Assembly (NCBI GenBank): GCA_003117195.1
Contig: BDSI01000057.1
Coordinates: 1-64,000, forward strand
Source of the DNA: Eudorina sp. 2006-703-Eu-15
Taxonomy: Eukaryota; Chlorophyta; Chlorophyceae; Chlamydomonadales; Volvocaceae
Length of the DNA: 64,000 nt
Direction: 5' to 3'
Below the pieces are notes generated by a model, which saw only the letters and a program-made list of their open reading frames with translations, was not told the origin of the DNA and ran no database searches. Each line of letters begins with the position of its first letter. Within the stretch, counting starts at the first letter, position 1. The translations under genes were made by a program, and so were the position numbers. Below are positions 13,701 to 27,628 of this stretch, piece after piece.

Positions 13701-14710
13701 TGCTTGGGCGGATGCTTCATGATCACGAGCGCGTGCCCCGCACACCAAATCCCGGACTTTGCAGCATTCAGGAACCTGGGTGGGTGCTGCCAGGTACCCC
13801 AAATACCCCCCCAACCGAACTCCGTCTCCAAGTCAGACCGGGCATACTGTTCATATATACCAACCATGCCGCTCAAAGAAGCGAGCGATCGATCGAGCAA
13901 ACCGGGATATAAGGGCGGCCCCGGGGACCTTGAGGATCATACTGCGCACATCTACAGATTGGCAACACCTTAGGTACCACTAATACCACCCACACCGCTA
14001 AACAGCACAGCAGCACGCGATCCTAGCCAAACAGCTTAGCTTGATTGCGGAAGATACACCGACCGAGATTGCCGTACATGGCACGCACGCGAAATCATGT
14101 GTGAAGACGCGCAAGCAAGCTTAGAAATAACTGCGCCCTGTAACTGTGACGTGCGTACGCCTGGCCCCCAAGTAGGATCAGAACGGAAATGAACCGCAGT
14201 ACGTATGCACTATGTGCATGCTGCGTAGAAAGCAGGGTGTCTAGACAGGCGTGTACCGCGCGATTCTGGCGCGCAGCTCAAAAATATGTTGCCATTCGAT
14301 CGAAAGCATTCCCTTACTTATCAATTGATGTGTGCAAGTGTCCGTGATGGATAGATGTCCACCAACAGCCTGCCACGACATGTACGACATGTTATAAGCG
14401 CGCAACAACCCATGCACCATATATCACTGCACTCCATCCGCTGCTTTGTGTGGCATGGATGACGTCACTGCATGCTGCTGGCTCCGGCAGATGCCGATGG
14501 TTGTAAATCCCTTTTCGAGTCTTGCAGCAGCCTCGTCTCCTGTGTTTGCGCGAACGCACGCAATGGACGAATCGGCACGGTTCATTCGTGAATGGACACA
14601 GTTACGGGCGGCCATAATGATAATTAGAGAACACGAGCATGCATCGCAGCGGGCAACGAACCAATTTATTTACGTGTACAATCAACATCACTGGTGTGAA
14701 CCAGCATTAT
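10734..14710. other. Gene-poor region between satellite and kinase gene
   Basis: Base composition drops sharply at the end of the satellite. I find no reading frame with a recognisable domain or coherent algal codon use. Visible structure: GAACC/GGTTC-rich inverted repeats at about 11968-12092, where an arm at about 12013-12030 is complementary to CTGGTTCTTATTGGTTCTAA; and G/C-rich near-repeats with CCCGTAATATGGGG at about 12890-13080. A short stretch at about 11700-11735 (GTCACCGATGACCCGCGG) recurs at about 40090. The rest shows nothing I can name. Confidence 0.5.
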
Positions 14711-17700
14711 TCATAGTAGGTTGTAATAACTGTCGTGGTAGATACATACTGCGATACATACTGCTAATATGTACGTAACGTATACCACGTGGTTGCTTTG
14801 CTTGCGCACCGCTTGGATGATGGCCAGCAGCTTAACCAACTCCGCCGATGCAGGGCGACGCTCCGGGATCTGCTCCCAGCAGGATTCGATCAGCGCGCGG
14901 AGCTTGGGCGGACAGCGTGCCTCCGACAGCCCGTCCAGAGGCGGGCGCCGGCGCATTATGCTGACGTTGACGGCGATGGCGACCATGTTGACCCGGTGCC
15001 ACGGCCGGCGACCGGACAGCATCTCCCACAGGATGACGCCAAAGGCGTACACGTCCTGCGTTCCCGCACGTAAGCACGTTACCGTATATATATATAACGT
15101 ATATAACATACGTATATATAACGTATACAACGTACGCATGCATGTATATATACGTATGTGTACATACATCGCTGTCTGTGTATATATATAATATACATAT
15201 ATATACATACATATATATACAAACATACATACATGTATATATATATATATATATTATTTACAGACATACGTATGTGTCAACGTACTCTACGTACATGCAT
15301 GCACGCCCCTACGATACAAAGAGAGCTGAACGAATCTATCTATCCATCCAGTCACGTGGCTGGCTTAGGTAAGAACAAAGAGGAATCCACAGCAGTAGCC
15401 AGGTGGATGGCTGGTACTGCCTGCCTTGCTTGCTGTAAACGAACATCGGTCCGGACCGCCGGATCCGTAATTCATTACTATTCCGTGCGTGTATATATCG
15501 ACCTGTGCAAGCAGCCCTGAGCTACCTGGAGCCCTTCTATCTCCTCAAGGCTCCAGCCAAGCGCTACTCTCACACACATACACACACACGCACACGCACC
15601 ACTCGGTCGGTGATTCTGTTGTTGAGGACGTCGAAGGCCTCCGGAGCGATGTACGGCACCTTGAAACGGATGGTAACAGCAGCGGGTCAACACACACGTA
15701 CAGGAAAAAGGTGCAGATTATTAGTAATGCAGAACCGGCTGTACCCGCCTGCTGATAACCCGGTCGCCTCGCTGTCATACCCTGCTGCGTGTCTTATTAT
15801 TAGTCGCCATGTCACGCAACCGGTTTCCATTTATCGATCCGGATTCCAGGCGTTAATATGATTATGATTCTCATGTTAGTTTGTTACAAGCTTCAGCGAC
15901 GTACGGCGGAGCGCATAAGGTGAAAAACCTCCAGGCAGGAATACCAGGAAGAGTAGAGAGGCGAAGAGATCCGTCACTAAATACATGAAGGTTTAGTAAT
16001 ACGAAGCAAACGAATGAGATAGTGAGCAAAACGGCGAAACATGTCTCGCTCCTTCGCGAATAATCGCGAATCGATGTGCAAAGCCGCTCTGTCCAAACGT
16101 ATGCACCAACGGATGACGCCGGATAACATTAATGATACTACTAACAATCAAACCCACCGCCCGATTCGATTATATTATCAGGGATGCAGAAGGGTTTATT
16201 TCCGCGGGGGGCTTGGGCCCCCCCCCCACCCCACCCCCCGCCCCTTGTAAGGACAGGCCCCCCCTGTCGAAACCCCGTGGGATCCCTAGCGAGTAATATG
16301 ATGTGGCGGGTGATGTAGCGGTGGTGCCTGGCATGTGGCTGTATGCAAGAAGTTATTAGGCGGGGATGGCTGGATGATGACGTGTGAGTGCTTGGGAGAA
16401 GCTGGCTAAGCGGTTCATGGGAATTTATTTGCACAGCACTCCCAGAACATTGTGTCGAGCGCAATACCAGCCTTTCATTTGTAGTAGTAGGAGTTGCATT
16501 ATTCCACAATACATGTACGGCATGCATAAAATCTTGAGCGAAAATGTTAAAAGCGGGGGCAATAATAATATTATTACTAATAAATATTAATCATTATTTT
16601 GTTATCATAATAATACGCAGCAGCCATGAGCCGAGGCGTGTGTTAAGGGGGCGGGGGTGGAGAGGTTATGGGTTTCCCCTGGCCTGTGCGCGCGCATGCA
16701 CCTCCCGCCACCGTATGACGCCGATTACGTTATTACATACGTCACTGATGCATGTATGAGAAGTCGTCAGCGGTAAAGCCATCCACTGCATAATCATGTG
16801 CGGTCATGTACGATGCGTCATGATTGGCAAAAACAAAACGCCCAGCAGGATACATGTATGGCGATGCATACACGGTGTGGATTTGATCAAGCCTCATGAA
16901 AGCACCGTGCCACACGAAGCAAACAACGAAGAACAGACATTGTAAGGTGCCGCACATCTATCTGTTAGTCTGTCTCCGTATCAATGATGACGTACCGTTC
17001 CGACTTCTGGGTTTCTCGTGACGAGGACTGTGTCGCGCAGTCGAGAAAGGCCGAAGTCCTAGACATAACATAACAGCAAGGAATGAGCACGCATGCCAAC
17101 ACGTTTTACGAATGATATTAAATAATGGACAATCTATCTGCCCATTCCTAGCCCAAAATACCTTATGCACATTTCCCTGAAGTCCAAGTGTCCGGGCTTG
17201 GCGAGCAGGGTCCATGACGTCTATAATCGATGTCACAATTATAGCGTGTGCCTGGTACAGTTCATCGGCTAGCTATGGGCGTAACTACATATATATGACG
17301 TACCATTCTATACCAGGCACGTGTCTGCGTCGCGCTGATGCTAAATTCGGGGAAATCTAGCGGCGCTACATAAGGCTACATACGCAAGTAGTAACAAGAG
17401 CGATATAACAATGACATTTATCAAATAGAACTACCGGTGTCATTTGTAAGCACGCACACTGCGGTGAACTCAAAGTGTATTGAAGCACCACACGCCCCTT
17501 TCCAGCGCGGTTCATCGCCGTACAGCAGAGTGCCGGCCCTTTCCAGCGCGGTTCATCGCCGTACAGCAGAGTGCCGGCGGCCATTCATTCCCTATACATA
17601 CATACACGCATCTCACCGCCAGCTTGACGATCAGGCGGCCCTTCTCCGCGTGGGTGATGAGAACGTTGCCGGGCTTGAGGTCTGGATGGCGGGGGCGATA

Positions 17701-20700
17701 CAGATAGATAGACACGGAAAGACGGTGATGTATGTATTTACGTATGTAGTATATGTAGCTGGATCTGTGATGCAAGTTTGGCATGCCAAACGGCGGCCTG
17801 GGAACAAGCACGTCCGCTTTCTCTATGCTGACTGCTTGCTTACTACGTAGTTGGCCTACCTCGGTGTATGATGGTGGGGTGCAGGTAGGCTAGGCCTTGT
17901 GAGACTTGGATCGCTATGTGCAGAACCTGCGCACATGGCCGGGGGTAGGTGGGCGCCGACTTCATTTCTGCGTCACGCAAAAAGTCTAGGGGTTGATGAT
18001 GAGGGATGGAGGCAACCAAATCCATTACGCCCGATTACAAAAGAAGCGAGGAAAGGCGTACGTGCGTTGCATCAGTCCGTTCAGACGCACGGGAACTTGA
18101 CTAAGTGTCTGCATAATGGCCCTATGGTAGCTCACTGTTCATGCCGTGCTAAGTGGGCGCCATGCATACAGAGTAGCGCGCAGCAGCCCTGGGGCTAACT
18201 CCCACACAAGTAACCTGCTCACCGTGTCAAGGGGTAGCAAGGTGATGCCCTCGCGGTGTAGCAGCCGGTCCAGGGAGGTGTCCATGAGCTCCATCACCAG
18301 GCAAAACCTCGGAGGCCTGCGTGTGAGAAGCGACCAAGAAGCGCGTGCGTCAGCAGCCTCCACACACGGGCACTTTATTTAAATGTTCAAGCAACGTTGT
18401 TGCGGATCGCTGTAATCGCTGAGGGCAGCTGAGGATACTGGTAAGCTGTACCCAAGCCCCAGACCCTTGCTCGGACTGACGCACGCCGGGAGAAGTGAGC
18501 ACAACCAATGCACGGGTTCGTGTACGACCTGCGCCGTACTTACTTGAGACAGGCGGCCAGCAGGCGCACGATGTTGGGATGTTGACACCTGCGGCAGCGC
18601 GCAAGTGATGTTCGACATCAGCAGGGCTGGCAATCAGAGAGTTGAACATGCCGCTCGCTGGGCGGCGGACGGACAGAGCCAGGGCACTTTCGTTTGAGAT
18701 TCAGAATTGTGGTGTTGCCCTGTAATTTGCAGGGTCTATCATACGATACGCTGTAATGGTCGATGGCCATGCTCAGGCAGATAGGTGAGTACACGGAGCC
18801 GTATCAACCGCAACGCAAGCCGAACTTATATATGGCAGGCAGGGGGGTTAATTGGAGAAAAAAGGCCCAGACACACCCATCCTGGCGACAAATACTTTGT
18901 ACTACTTAGTCAAGTCACATAAGGATAAATGAGTTTCAAGATTCCAACACATTAAGGATAAATGAGTTTCCAGACTCCAACGAGACAGATGTATGGGCAG
19001 GGAGGGGGATATGGAAGGTTTACTTGTTTATTTGGAACACAACCTACGAGTCCCTGCCGGTTTAACAGGCAGTCATTGCCGTACATCCTGAAATCGTCGC
19101 CAAATCTAACCGTATAACAACGTATGGGTATTCCATTTTCCTGAAAGCCTACTTCAGCGTATTTCATAGATGTCCTGGCGACCCACCCACGCATGAGTGC
19201 GACAGCCTGCCCATGGGTCATACCCTATGGCAGCCCGAACCCCTGTAAACGGGGTTCAGATCCGGTAACTCGCTGGTTACTGGGGCAGGTTACTCGGCAG
19301 GTCGCTAGTTACCCGGGAGGTAAACAAGCGACTTCAAGAGTGGTTATTATTTTGCGTTTTGTGGTGCATCTACATGGGAAAAGCAAGTATGGCATTGGAA
19401 TCTCTTCCCACGGGTAGTGATGGTGATCCGACCATGTGTCATGTAGCGCTGAGGCACAGACTTTGTCCCCGTTCATTCCTTTGCACTTCTGCAGTTATAA
19501 CATGGAGCTAACGGCTTGCACATGGTGGAGGGCGGTACATGGAGCTAGCGGCTTGCACATCGTGCAGGGCGGCCTAGCGACTATTTGGAGGATGCACCAA
19601 CTCGGTGCAATTTGGAGGGAGCTAGCACAAGGCGCAGGTAAGTCTATCTACGTAGTGGCCAGCATTTTACGCACAGCTTCTTACAGAGGGAGCCTAGCGA
19701 CCAGGGAACTACCAGCTATAGCAGGTTTGGTGTAATCAGGCTGAGCAGGGCATATATCACTAATCAAGGGCAGTGTTACAGCAATTGCTTCAACCTTGGC
19801 GGTGGTTATCACTACCCCAATCCTGTGGTCGAATCCCAGATGATGGAGGGGATGGAGTCGTGCAAACAGTGGGCCCAGGGTGGCAGCAGTAAGCGAAGGC
19901 GGTTAACGGGGGAGCAGCCCGATGACTCTGGGGCAGTTAATGGGCCCCCCCAGTAAACGAGGGGGCCCGGTTATCCGTTGGTAATCGGGAGGTAAGGGGG
20001 GGACCAGTAATCGACCGTTAAACGGGGGGACTTAAACGGGGTCAGTAATTAACTGGTGGTTTACCGGGGGTCGGGCTGCTATAGGGATATTGCTGGTCAG
20101 CAGACTTCACAATAAAAAAATGCCCATCACATACATTCCATTGTAAGTGATCGTCTCGGTGGTGCGGACATACATGGGTGACTACGCCACTCTACGACCG
20201 CCGTACTTCTGCTTTCATTCTTCTCAAGTGATCCGCTCGGCCGCCGTAGCCGGTTCCGCGGCTAGGGCATGGTCCCGCGGTTGCGGCTTCATCAGGCTCA
20301 TTCAGTCTACCTTCACAGAACATTCACACCTGTATGAGTGATTATTACGCTCTTCCCCACACCCTTGGCACCATCCACCGGGCTCGAGCCCACCGTGCAG
20401 TCTGTTCCGCCGCAACCAGTGCAGCCCAGCCAGAGCTCTTAACTGTATTACGGCAGGCCCAAGTGCCGCCCGGCAGGAGCCCGAGGAAGCCGCCGGAAGA
20501 CCGAGTAGCATGCCGTGACTCGCGGCTGCGGGGTTTCAGCCTGAGGGGGCGCGGTTTTCCTTCAATCGCCCTGTTTGTTTTATCCCCGCCTCGGATGGGA
20601 TTCGCTTCGGAAACGGGAGGTCCCGCCAGGTGTGATGGGCTCAGAGGCAGGTTTCTCTTGTGCGGGCCGTGGTGTCAGCTTGGGGGGCTGGCCGTTCCTC

Positions 20701-23700
20701 AGCAACTCGGATCCGACGTACGTAGTCCTTTCCACATTCTAACACAAGATCGCTCAACGCAACCCGCCGCGCGTACCTGGCCAAAACCTCGACCTCCTGC
20801 AGGAGCATGGAGTCCAGACAATCGCGCATTGCGCCCTGCTGTCCTGGTGCATTTCCGGAAGCAGCAGGTGCCGGAGGGGCAGCCGCCATGTCGTTGCCCC
20901 TTTGCTCACCACCCTGCTGCCGCGGCACAGGAGATGTTGAATACTGATGTTCGACGGTGCTGCCAGCAGAGAACATGCGCTCCCCGTCGCCCTCTTCGCA
21001 TACCACCGCCCCCGGAGATGTGGCGGGATTCGATGCCCTTGCTCCGCCAGTCGCTCCTCCATCGGTGACGGGGGTACCGCCGGCACCCCCGACAGTGGTC
21101 ACGGCCCCCTCAACTGCGGTCTTGAAGCTAACAATGTCACCGCGCGCCAGCGAAATCAAAGTAACGCTGTTATTCACAGAGGTCGCTGCATTGCTGCCAC
21201 TGCCGTGCACCAGCTTTGTTGCGGCCCAAACATTTTGGACTACCGCCGGTCCCTGCAAAATTTCCCCCGTTCCACCCATGACGTCCTTGCCGCCGGCGGC
21301 GGCGCTTACGCCGATGCTGCAGTGTGAAGCAGGCCGAGGAACAGTTTCAGGATGCTGGTGGCCCTGTTCATCGAGCAGCTGCCGCACCTCTGCCGATGCC
21401 GATCGTCCAATAACTTCGGCGCCAGCAGACGAGGGACGCGGTCCAGAGGCATCGATATCCCTGCTGATGATGTCGCTCTGGGCCCGCCTTGAGGGTGCCA
21501 CCACCGCCAACGCCACCTCGGCCGCAGCTTTGCTGGGTGGCATCGGCGGCGGCGGCGGGCGGAACTGGAAAAGCCCATTGTCGATGATCTTGACTGCCAC
21601 ACGCTGGCCCTCGTATATCCCTTCTACAACGCGCCCGGACGCACCCTTGCCCAGGGTGACGCAAGTAAGCTGTAAGGCGGCTTCGTCGGGTCGCACGTCC
21701 AGATTGATATCCGGCTGGAGCGGTGTGAAGTGCGTCACAGGCATCAGATCCCGGTGCTCGGGGGATGAAGAGTACAGCCAGCTGCCGGCACCAGCAAGCG
21801 TGCGGCCAACCGTGTCGTTTAGGCCACTACTATCTGCTGCATCGTCCCCAGATGCTGCCAGCTCCGCACCTGCACATGAACGTCATTGTAAAGCGCGCAA
21901 CCCACGGCGGCGTGGCAAGCTCATGATGACGCAGCTGGGCAAGCAGGAGAGAAGCAAGGTACGGCGGGTGCGTGCGCCTTGGCTGGTGACGTGGTGAGAT
22001 GCCGTACCGTCGTCACTGCCGTACTGCCGTCACTGCTGACAAAAACGTATCCGCAACGAAACTTCATGTGTGCATCGCTCGTGGCCTCGTGCACCACTGT
22101 GGCAGCTCCATGCATCCAGTCACGCGCGCTCAACCGCACAAGGCTAACAGGGCCAGGGGCCGCACGACCTGCACTTACTGTACTTCTTGCATGCGGTACC
22201 CCCAGAAGCTTTTATTCGTTAGCCGCTGAAAACTAGGAATGCACCTGGCCATGCGCACCCACCTTGAGTCACGGGACAAAGAGTGCCATCAGTTGCGAAG
22301 TCGGCATCAGCAAGGGTTGCGGCGCACGGTCCATCTGAGCAGGTAGGCCGCAGTCGCGCCACGCCTTTGGCGCCCGCTCCTGCCACGGCCATCCGCGCCT
22401 GGATGTACGGAGCTCCACCTTGCTGCTTCTGTTGCCCCCAGTGCAAAGCTTCTTGCGGAGTCTTCCCATCGGCATGGGGAGCAGGCCCCGGCGGGGATGA
22501 TATGGTGTTTTTCGCCCACGGCAAGGGCTGTGACGGCGGGTCGGGCGTCCAACGTGGAGCTGCAAACGCATTATTCGCGCTGCCACTACAAGACAAACGG
22601 AAAGGGTGAGATAGAGTGTGAAGCGATGACGGAGGCCGTCCGGACGGTGCGGAGGACGGTTATGGCCTCTCAAGCAGAAGCTAGCAATGCTGAAACGAAC
22701 AAATTCTACATCAGGAAATAAAGCACGATGTACGTACCTGATACTATATATACTATAAACGGACGGCAAGACAGATGCGGCAACTGTCCTGCTGTCCGTT
22801 TGCGTCTCTAACGCTTGGAGCATCAGGCAGGGAGCAAGGCAGAAGTGCGAGTCTTAAAACCAACCGGAGAGCCCTGGACGGCACGGCCGATTTCTGCCAC
22901 TTTTATTATTTACGGTGATTTGGGAACAATGTCTGAATCACTTCCGGCATTCCAATCCCGGGTTATAATTTGGTTGTCCAGACGAATACGAGCAGGCACC
23001 TGTCCTGTCTGTGCTACGACACACGTCATGCATCTGATCATCACCTGTCGTCAGATTTTCCCCTTGCGTCCTGGGCGGCAGAGCTGCAGGCCGAGCGCGG
23101 CCGCCACCACCAGACTTGACGCGACCGAAGGTACACTAGCACGCCGAAGATAACGACTGTCAGCGCCAGCACGCCTGCACGCAGGTTCCGGTACATGGTT
23201 CGCCAATGAAAGTGGAGCGTTGCGCAAATAAGCCATCCATCCATTTACACCGATCTTCGAATAATGTACGCGACCACCGGCTGGGATACAATTTGCCGTA
23301 GGTATCCTGGATACGGTGGCGGGAGATGTACATGCTCTTACGTACCTCTCCACCCTCGCGCCATTCATAACACAACTCGGTTAATGCATAAGAGTAAGGT
23401 GTTTTATTTAACATGATTGTTTCGAGCATCGATTCCAGGCATACACTCAGAGCTAGCCGCGGTAGCCGCGGGCGGTCCTGCGGCTAGATAGCTAGCACTG
23501 GCCGATAGACAGGTCCCGGGACGGTCCCTTCCCAGGAGGGAGGGAGCGAGGGCAGCGTAACAGGTGTCGTACGACGTACGGCCCTCACCCAAAAATAAGT
23601 GCGAGGCACTACTCGCTCTCCCAGCATCTCGAAAACCTTTTGCCAGCTCTACCTCATCGACTACAGCAGCAGACAGCTGCATTTCACACGTACCGCCGAG

Positions 23701-26700
23701 TGTACAGCCCAGGATGACGGACCGGCTGGAGCTGCTTGATGGCGGCGGCAGGGTGACAGTGGCAACAGCAGGTGGCGGCAACGCGGGCGGAAGTGGAGGC
23801 GCCGGCGGGGGCGGCGGTCGTGGCAATCGTTCGGTCAGCAGGAGGCACCCCAGTGGTGTTGATCGATGGATACATGCATCCGACAGAACATCGCTGCAGA
23901 GCGCTGTGGTGTTGATCGAGTGCACCTGCATGCGGGTCAGGCAGATCCACGCATGCACATTTATATGTACATATAAACCATGAACTGAGAGTTACAGTTA
24001 ACTGACAGTTCGTTCTCTCAGTCAAGCGTTAGCGAAACGTCAAGCAAACTAAGGTTCTCTGTGAATTCCGAGTGCCTGTACGATGTACAGAATTGTGAGG
24101 TTCTCTCTCGCCGCAGGCGACTGTGTTGGTTATTAATTAGGGTTCTTCCGTAGCTACGTTTGGGTGTTGCCCTGAAGCGGTTTGTCTGTAGGCCTATTTC
24201 GTTAATTTCGTCGCTTTGGGGCAGTGTGCCCACACCCGGCCCTACCCCATCACGACGACCTTATTTCATTGATTGCAGGTGCCCCTTCACGCATGTATTG
24301 GAGAATTCATCACATGGAAACTATCACGTTTAGGCAAGCGGAATGCGGGTAAGGCGTAGTATTAAGCTTGCTTATGACGACCATGCATACACACCCGTCG
24401 AGCGAGCGAGCGCCTGCAGGCGGCGACTAAGCATCAAGCTTGCTTGGGTTGCCAAGCAAGCAACCCAACTACTGAATCAATGCAAGTGTCCCTCCGAGCA
24501 CCTAGGACTACTGTATGTGCAACACGAATTTCATTCATACCTAAACTAGATCTCCAATTATCGTATTCCTATATATATCTTAGTGACGGTGCGTATCCCT
24601 GATTATATATGCCTTTTCGGGGAATCACCTCAGCTGCTCGCCCCTCCGTGGAGACACGGCGAGGCCACGGGCATCACACCCGCTTTAACCTAAGTCAATG
24701 CCGTCAGGCTCCCTCGATGTCTCTGGACATCTCAGTTCAGGACTTTGTCAGCTAGCTGCTTACTTCGTCTCGCGGTGCTGGTACTACTGTGATTAATGTA
24801 AGTGGCCACACCGCGTCCACTTACGGGATATTTGACGAAGTCGCTCTTTGGCGTGTTATCCTCCTTCATGTCCCCTCCGTACGCCGCCACGTCCGCGAGG
24901 AGCGAAGCAGCTTTGAAGCAACCATAACGCGCCCAGATGCGTTGATAGTATGCGCTGTCCACTGAGGACACTGCTGATACTGCATCATCCGCTTCCTGAA
25001 GCTGCTGCTGTGGTGGCGGGGGTGCACTCCCAAGTACTACAACCGGGCTTTTGCTGGTATACTGTGGACACACAAACGGGGACGCGAACGGCAACACGGC
25101 CGTCGTGTTTGCTGGTTCCACTTCGACGGGGCGGGCGACCATCTTCAGCGCTTCTCTGCAGGGTAGATGGTAACAGGCATGGCCATCAAATAATGTTGAT
25201 TTCGGACGCTTGGGTGTCGGTCAGCGCACATGTGCATGAGGCAGCGAGCAAAATGGTTTTACGACATGCAGCAGCTGCATGCACGCACATGCATGTTGAG
25301 TTCAATTACTAGTATCGCTCGATCCTGTGGACTGCTGGGTGTGCGTGTGCATACGCACACGCATGTATGTATATATCTATATCTATATATGACATATATA
25401 GCATCCCATGTGTAACTAGGGTTCCGACCTCCGACTACTCACCGCGCACAAATTCATCACACGTGAGTTGTGACGTGATAATCATGTATAGCCACGGAGC
25501 ATAAGCAAGTGATGACAATGTATGCCGTACGTGCCCATGCATATATGTGTTGCACTACATATGGCTGCATGAACCCCCCCCTTTGGGTGATGGAGGATGG
25601 GTGCGCAGCAGTCCTTGCTTGGTAGGTAGGGGTTCCTTGATGAGATGAGGCGCCTACGAGCTATCTGGGCCCGTTGGAACACCCGGTCAGGACACGGGTC
25701 CACCTTGTAACGGTGAAGACATAAATCATGCAAAACAGCAGTTTGGGGGGTTACTCTTTGGGGGTCGGTACTCATGGAGGGCTAATTGGATGAAACTGCC
25801 GCGCCATCATGGTTCTAGTACGCGATGCAAACATGCAGATCTGCGTCCACGGTGGGCACGCAGCAGTATAGTACTCACGCGGCAATCGCTGTCGGGAAGC
25901 AGTACCGGTACACCAGGGCGGAATCCCGGATCTCCACTATCGGGACCCGCTGACCCGCGCTCGGCGGCATCACAGTGAGGATGTCATAGCCGGGCTGCTG
26001 TGTTGCCGAGCCTCGCCGCAGGTTGACCATGAACAGGTTGCGGAACTCAAGCCGGATCGGGCCGTTCAAGATGATCTGCGAGGTTAAAGTGGACGCAGCA
26101 GCACATGGGCGCAGCAGGCGTGTCAAACTGTCAATTGACCTCCTTCGTTAGTAGTGCGCAAAACACTTGATGATGACTCTATCTGGCTGTTCATGCGAAC
26201 ATGCAGTAGTATGTATGCACGTACGTATGCCAAAAGTACGATAAACTCCTATTCGCACTGTGTGCATGTTCTTTAAATTATACAGCAAGTGTGTGCTACG
26301 TAGTTAGGGAATGTACGGGCAATCGGCTTGTGTAATGGTCGTCATACATGCATGCCGTACGGGCGAGTGACCTAGACAACCCGCAGTAGCAATTCCTAAT
26401 CTAAAACTATTAAAACTTACAAACATAATCCTTCCTCCAGAGGAAAGAGGGAAGCGACATATGTTTGATGCGGTAAGACACGGCTGCTGAACTTCATTAT
26501 TACTTTCCGCGCTCTAGTCTCAGGCTGGCTGCACAATTCTGCAGTACAAGGTCAGCTGGTCAGTGCGCATGCCCTCCCGTCGCTTCTCCGGAGATTAAGA
26601 CGGGGCCCAGTCAGCAGCCCCGTAATGCTACAGCTACCGGAAGCAGGTCGGTGTTATAACAAACGAGTGTTTGACGACGAAGTTTTCTATGAATGGTGCA

Positions 26701-27558
26701 GCAGCAGTCTGCCTCCGTATGGTAGTTGGGTAGCTGGGAAACACCGCGCGACCTAAGGCTTCTCGAAATGTTAGTTGTGCGTCCCATTGGGACTTTGTTA
26801 TATGTAACCCGGTGTTACACTCTCTCCCCCTGAAGGGATCGGAACATACATACATCACTGTTCCTCACTGCGCCAATCCGCCATCCATCCCCTACCACTA
26901 GGTTGGCAAAACCTCGCGTCACGTCATACGTCGCGCACGGGCCCCAGGGCCCGCATGCATCCCTAGCAGGGTTTTGGGAGTGGAAACACTTCGCGCCCAT
27001 CCAGGTCGGATCAAACTCAAGGCCTTGCAACGGAGGCCTTACGGAAAGACTACAGATACTCGCTCGATACATATATACCAATTGTAACACTGCGCGATCT
27101 TAGGCATCGAGATGCTGTGCGGGCGGCGGGGCTTCCAGCTATCAATAGGGACTTGTACAACCCGGCGTTACAGTAACCTTAACATAGCAGCGATAGCCCG
27201 TCATCTCCACCCAAGTGATTGCATGGGCCATCGAAATACTGACGCACGCAAGTACATCCTGTTTTGTCACATCTAGGGTAACCCTGTCTGCTGCTGCCAG
27301 CAGCCTATATCAGCGCAACGCAAGAGGGTCAGGTAAGCACTGATCGATCTTGTGTAAGTAAGTACCTATGGCAGCGATGAATCTATGCATGCATGTGACG
27401 CTTTCTGTCATGGTTACCTCGATGGTGAAATGGTAATACATGCGTGGGGCGAGAGACGACGCACGTAGCGAATGGACCTTGCGTACTTGCTCGTGGCACG
27501 CTCACCGCCGTGCATTCGCCGGGGCGGTTTGTTCTCGGCAGACCCACACACACACACA

Positions 27559-27628
<70 letters not shown>

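Noticed and set aside
20957..21997. 346-codon plus-strand frame opposite kinase exon 7
   Set aside because: Shadow of the kinase exon. The minus strand carries the glycine loop and VAVK with correct splice phases.
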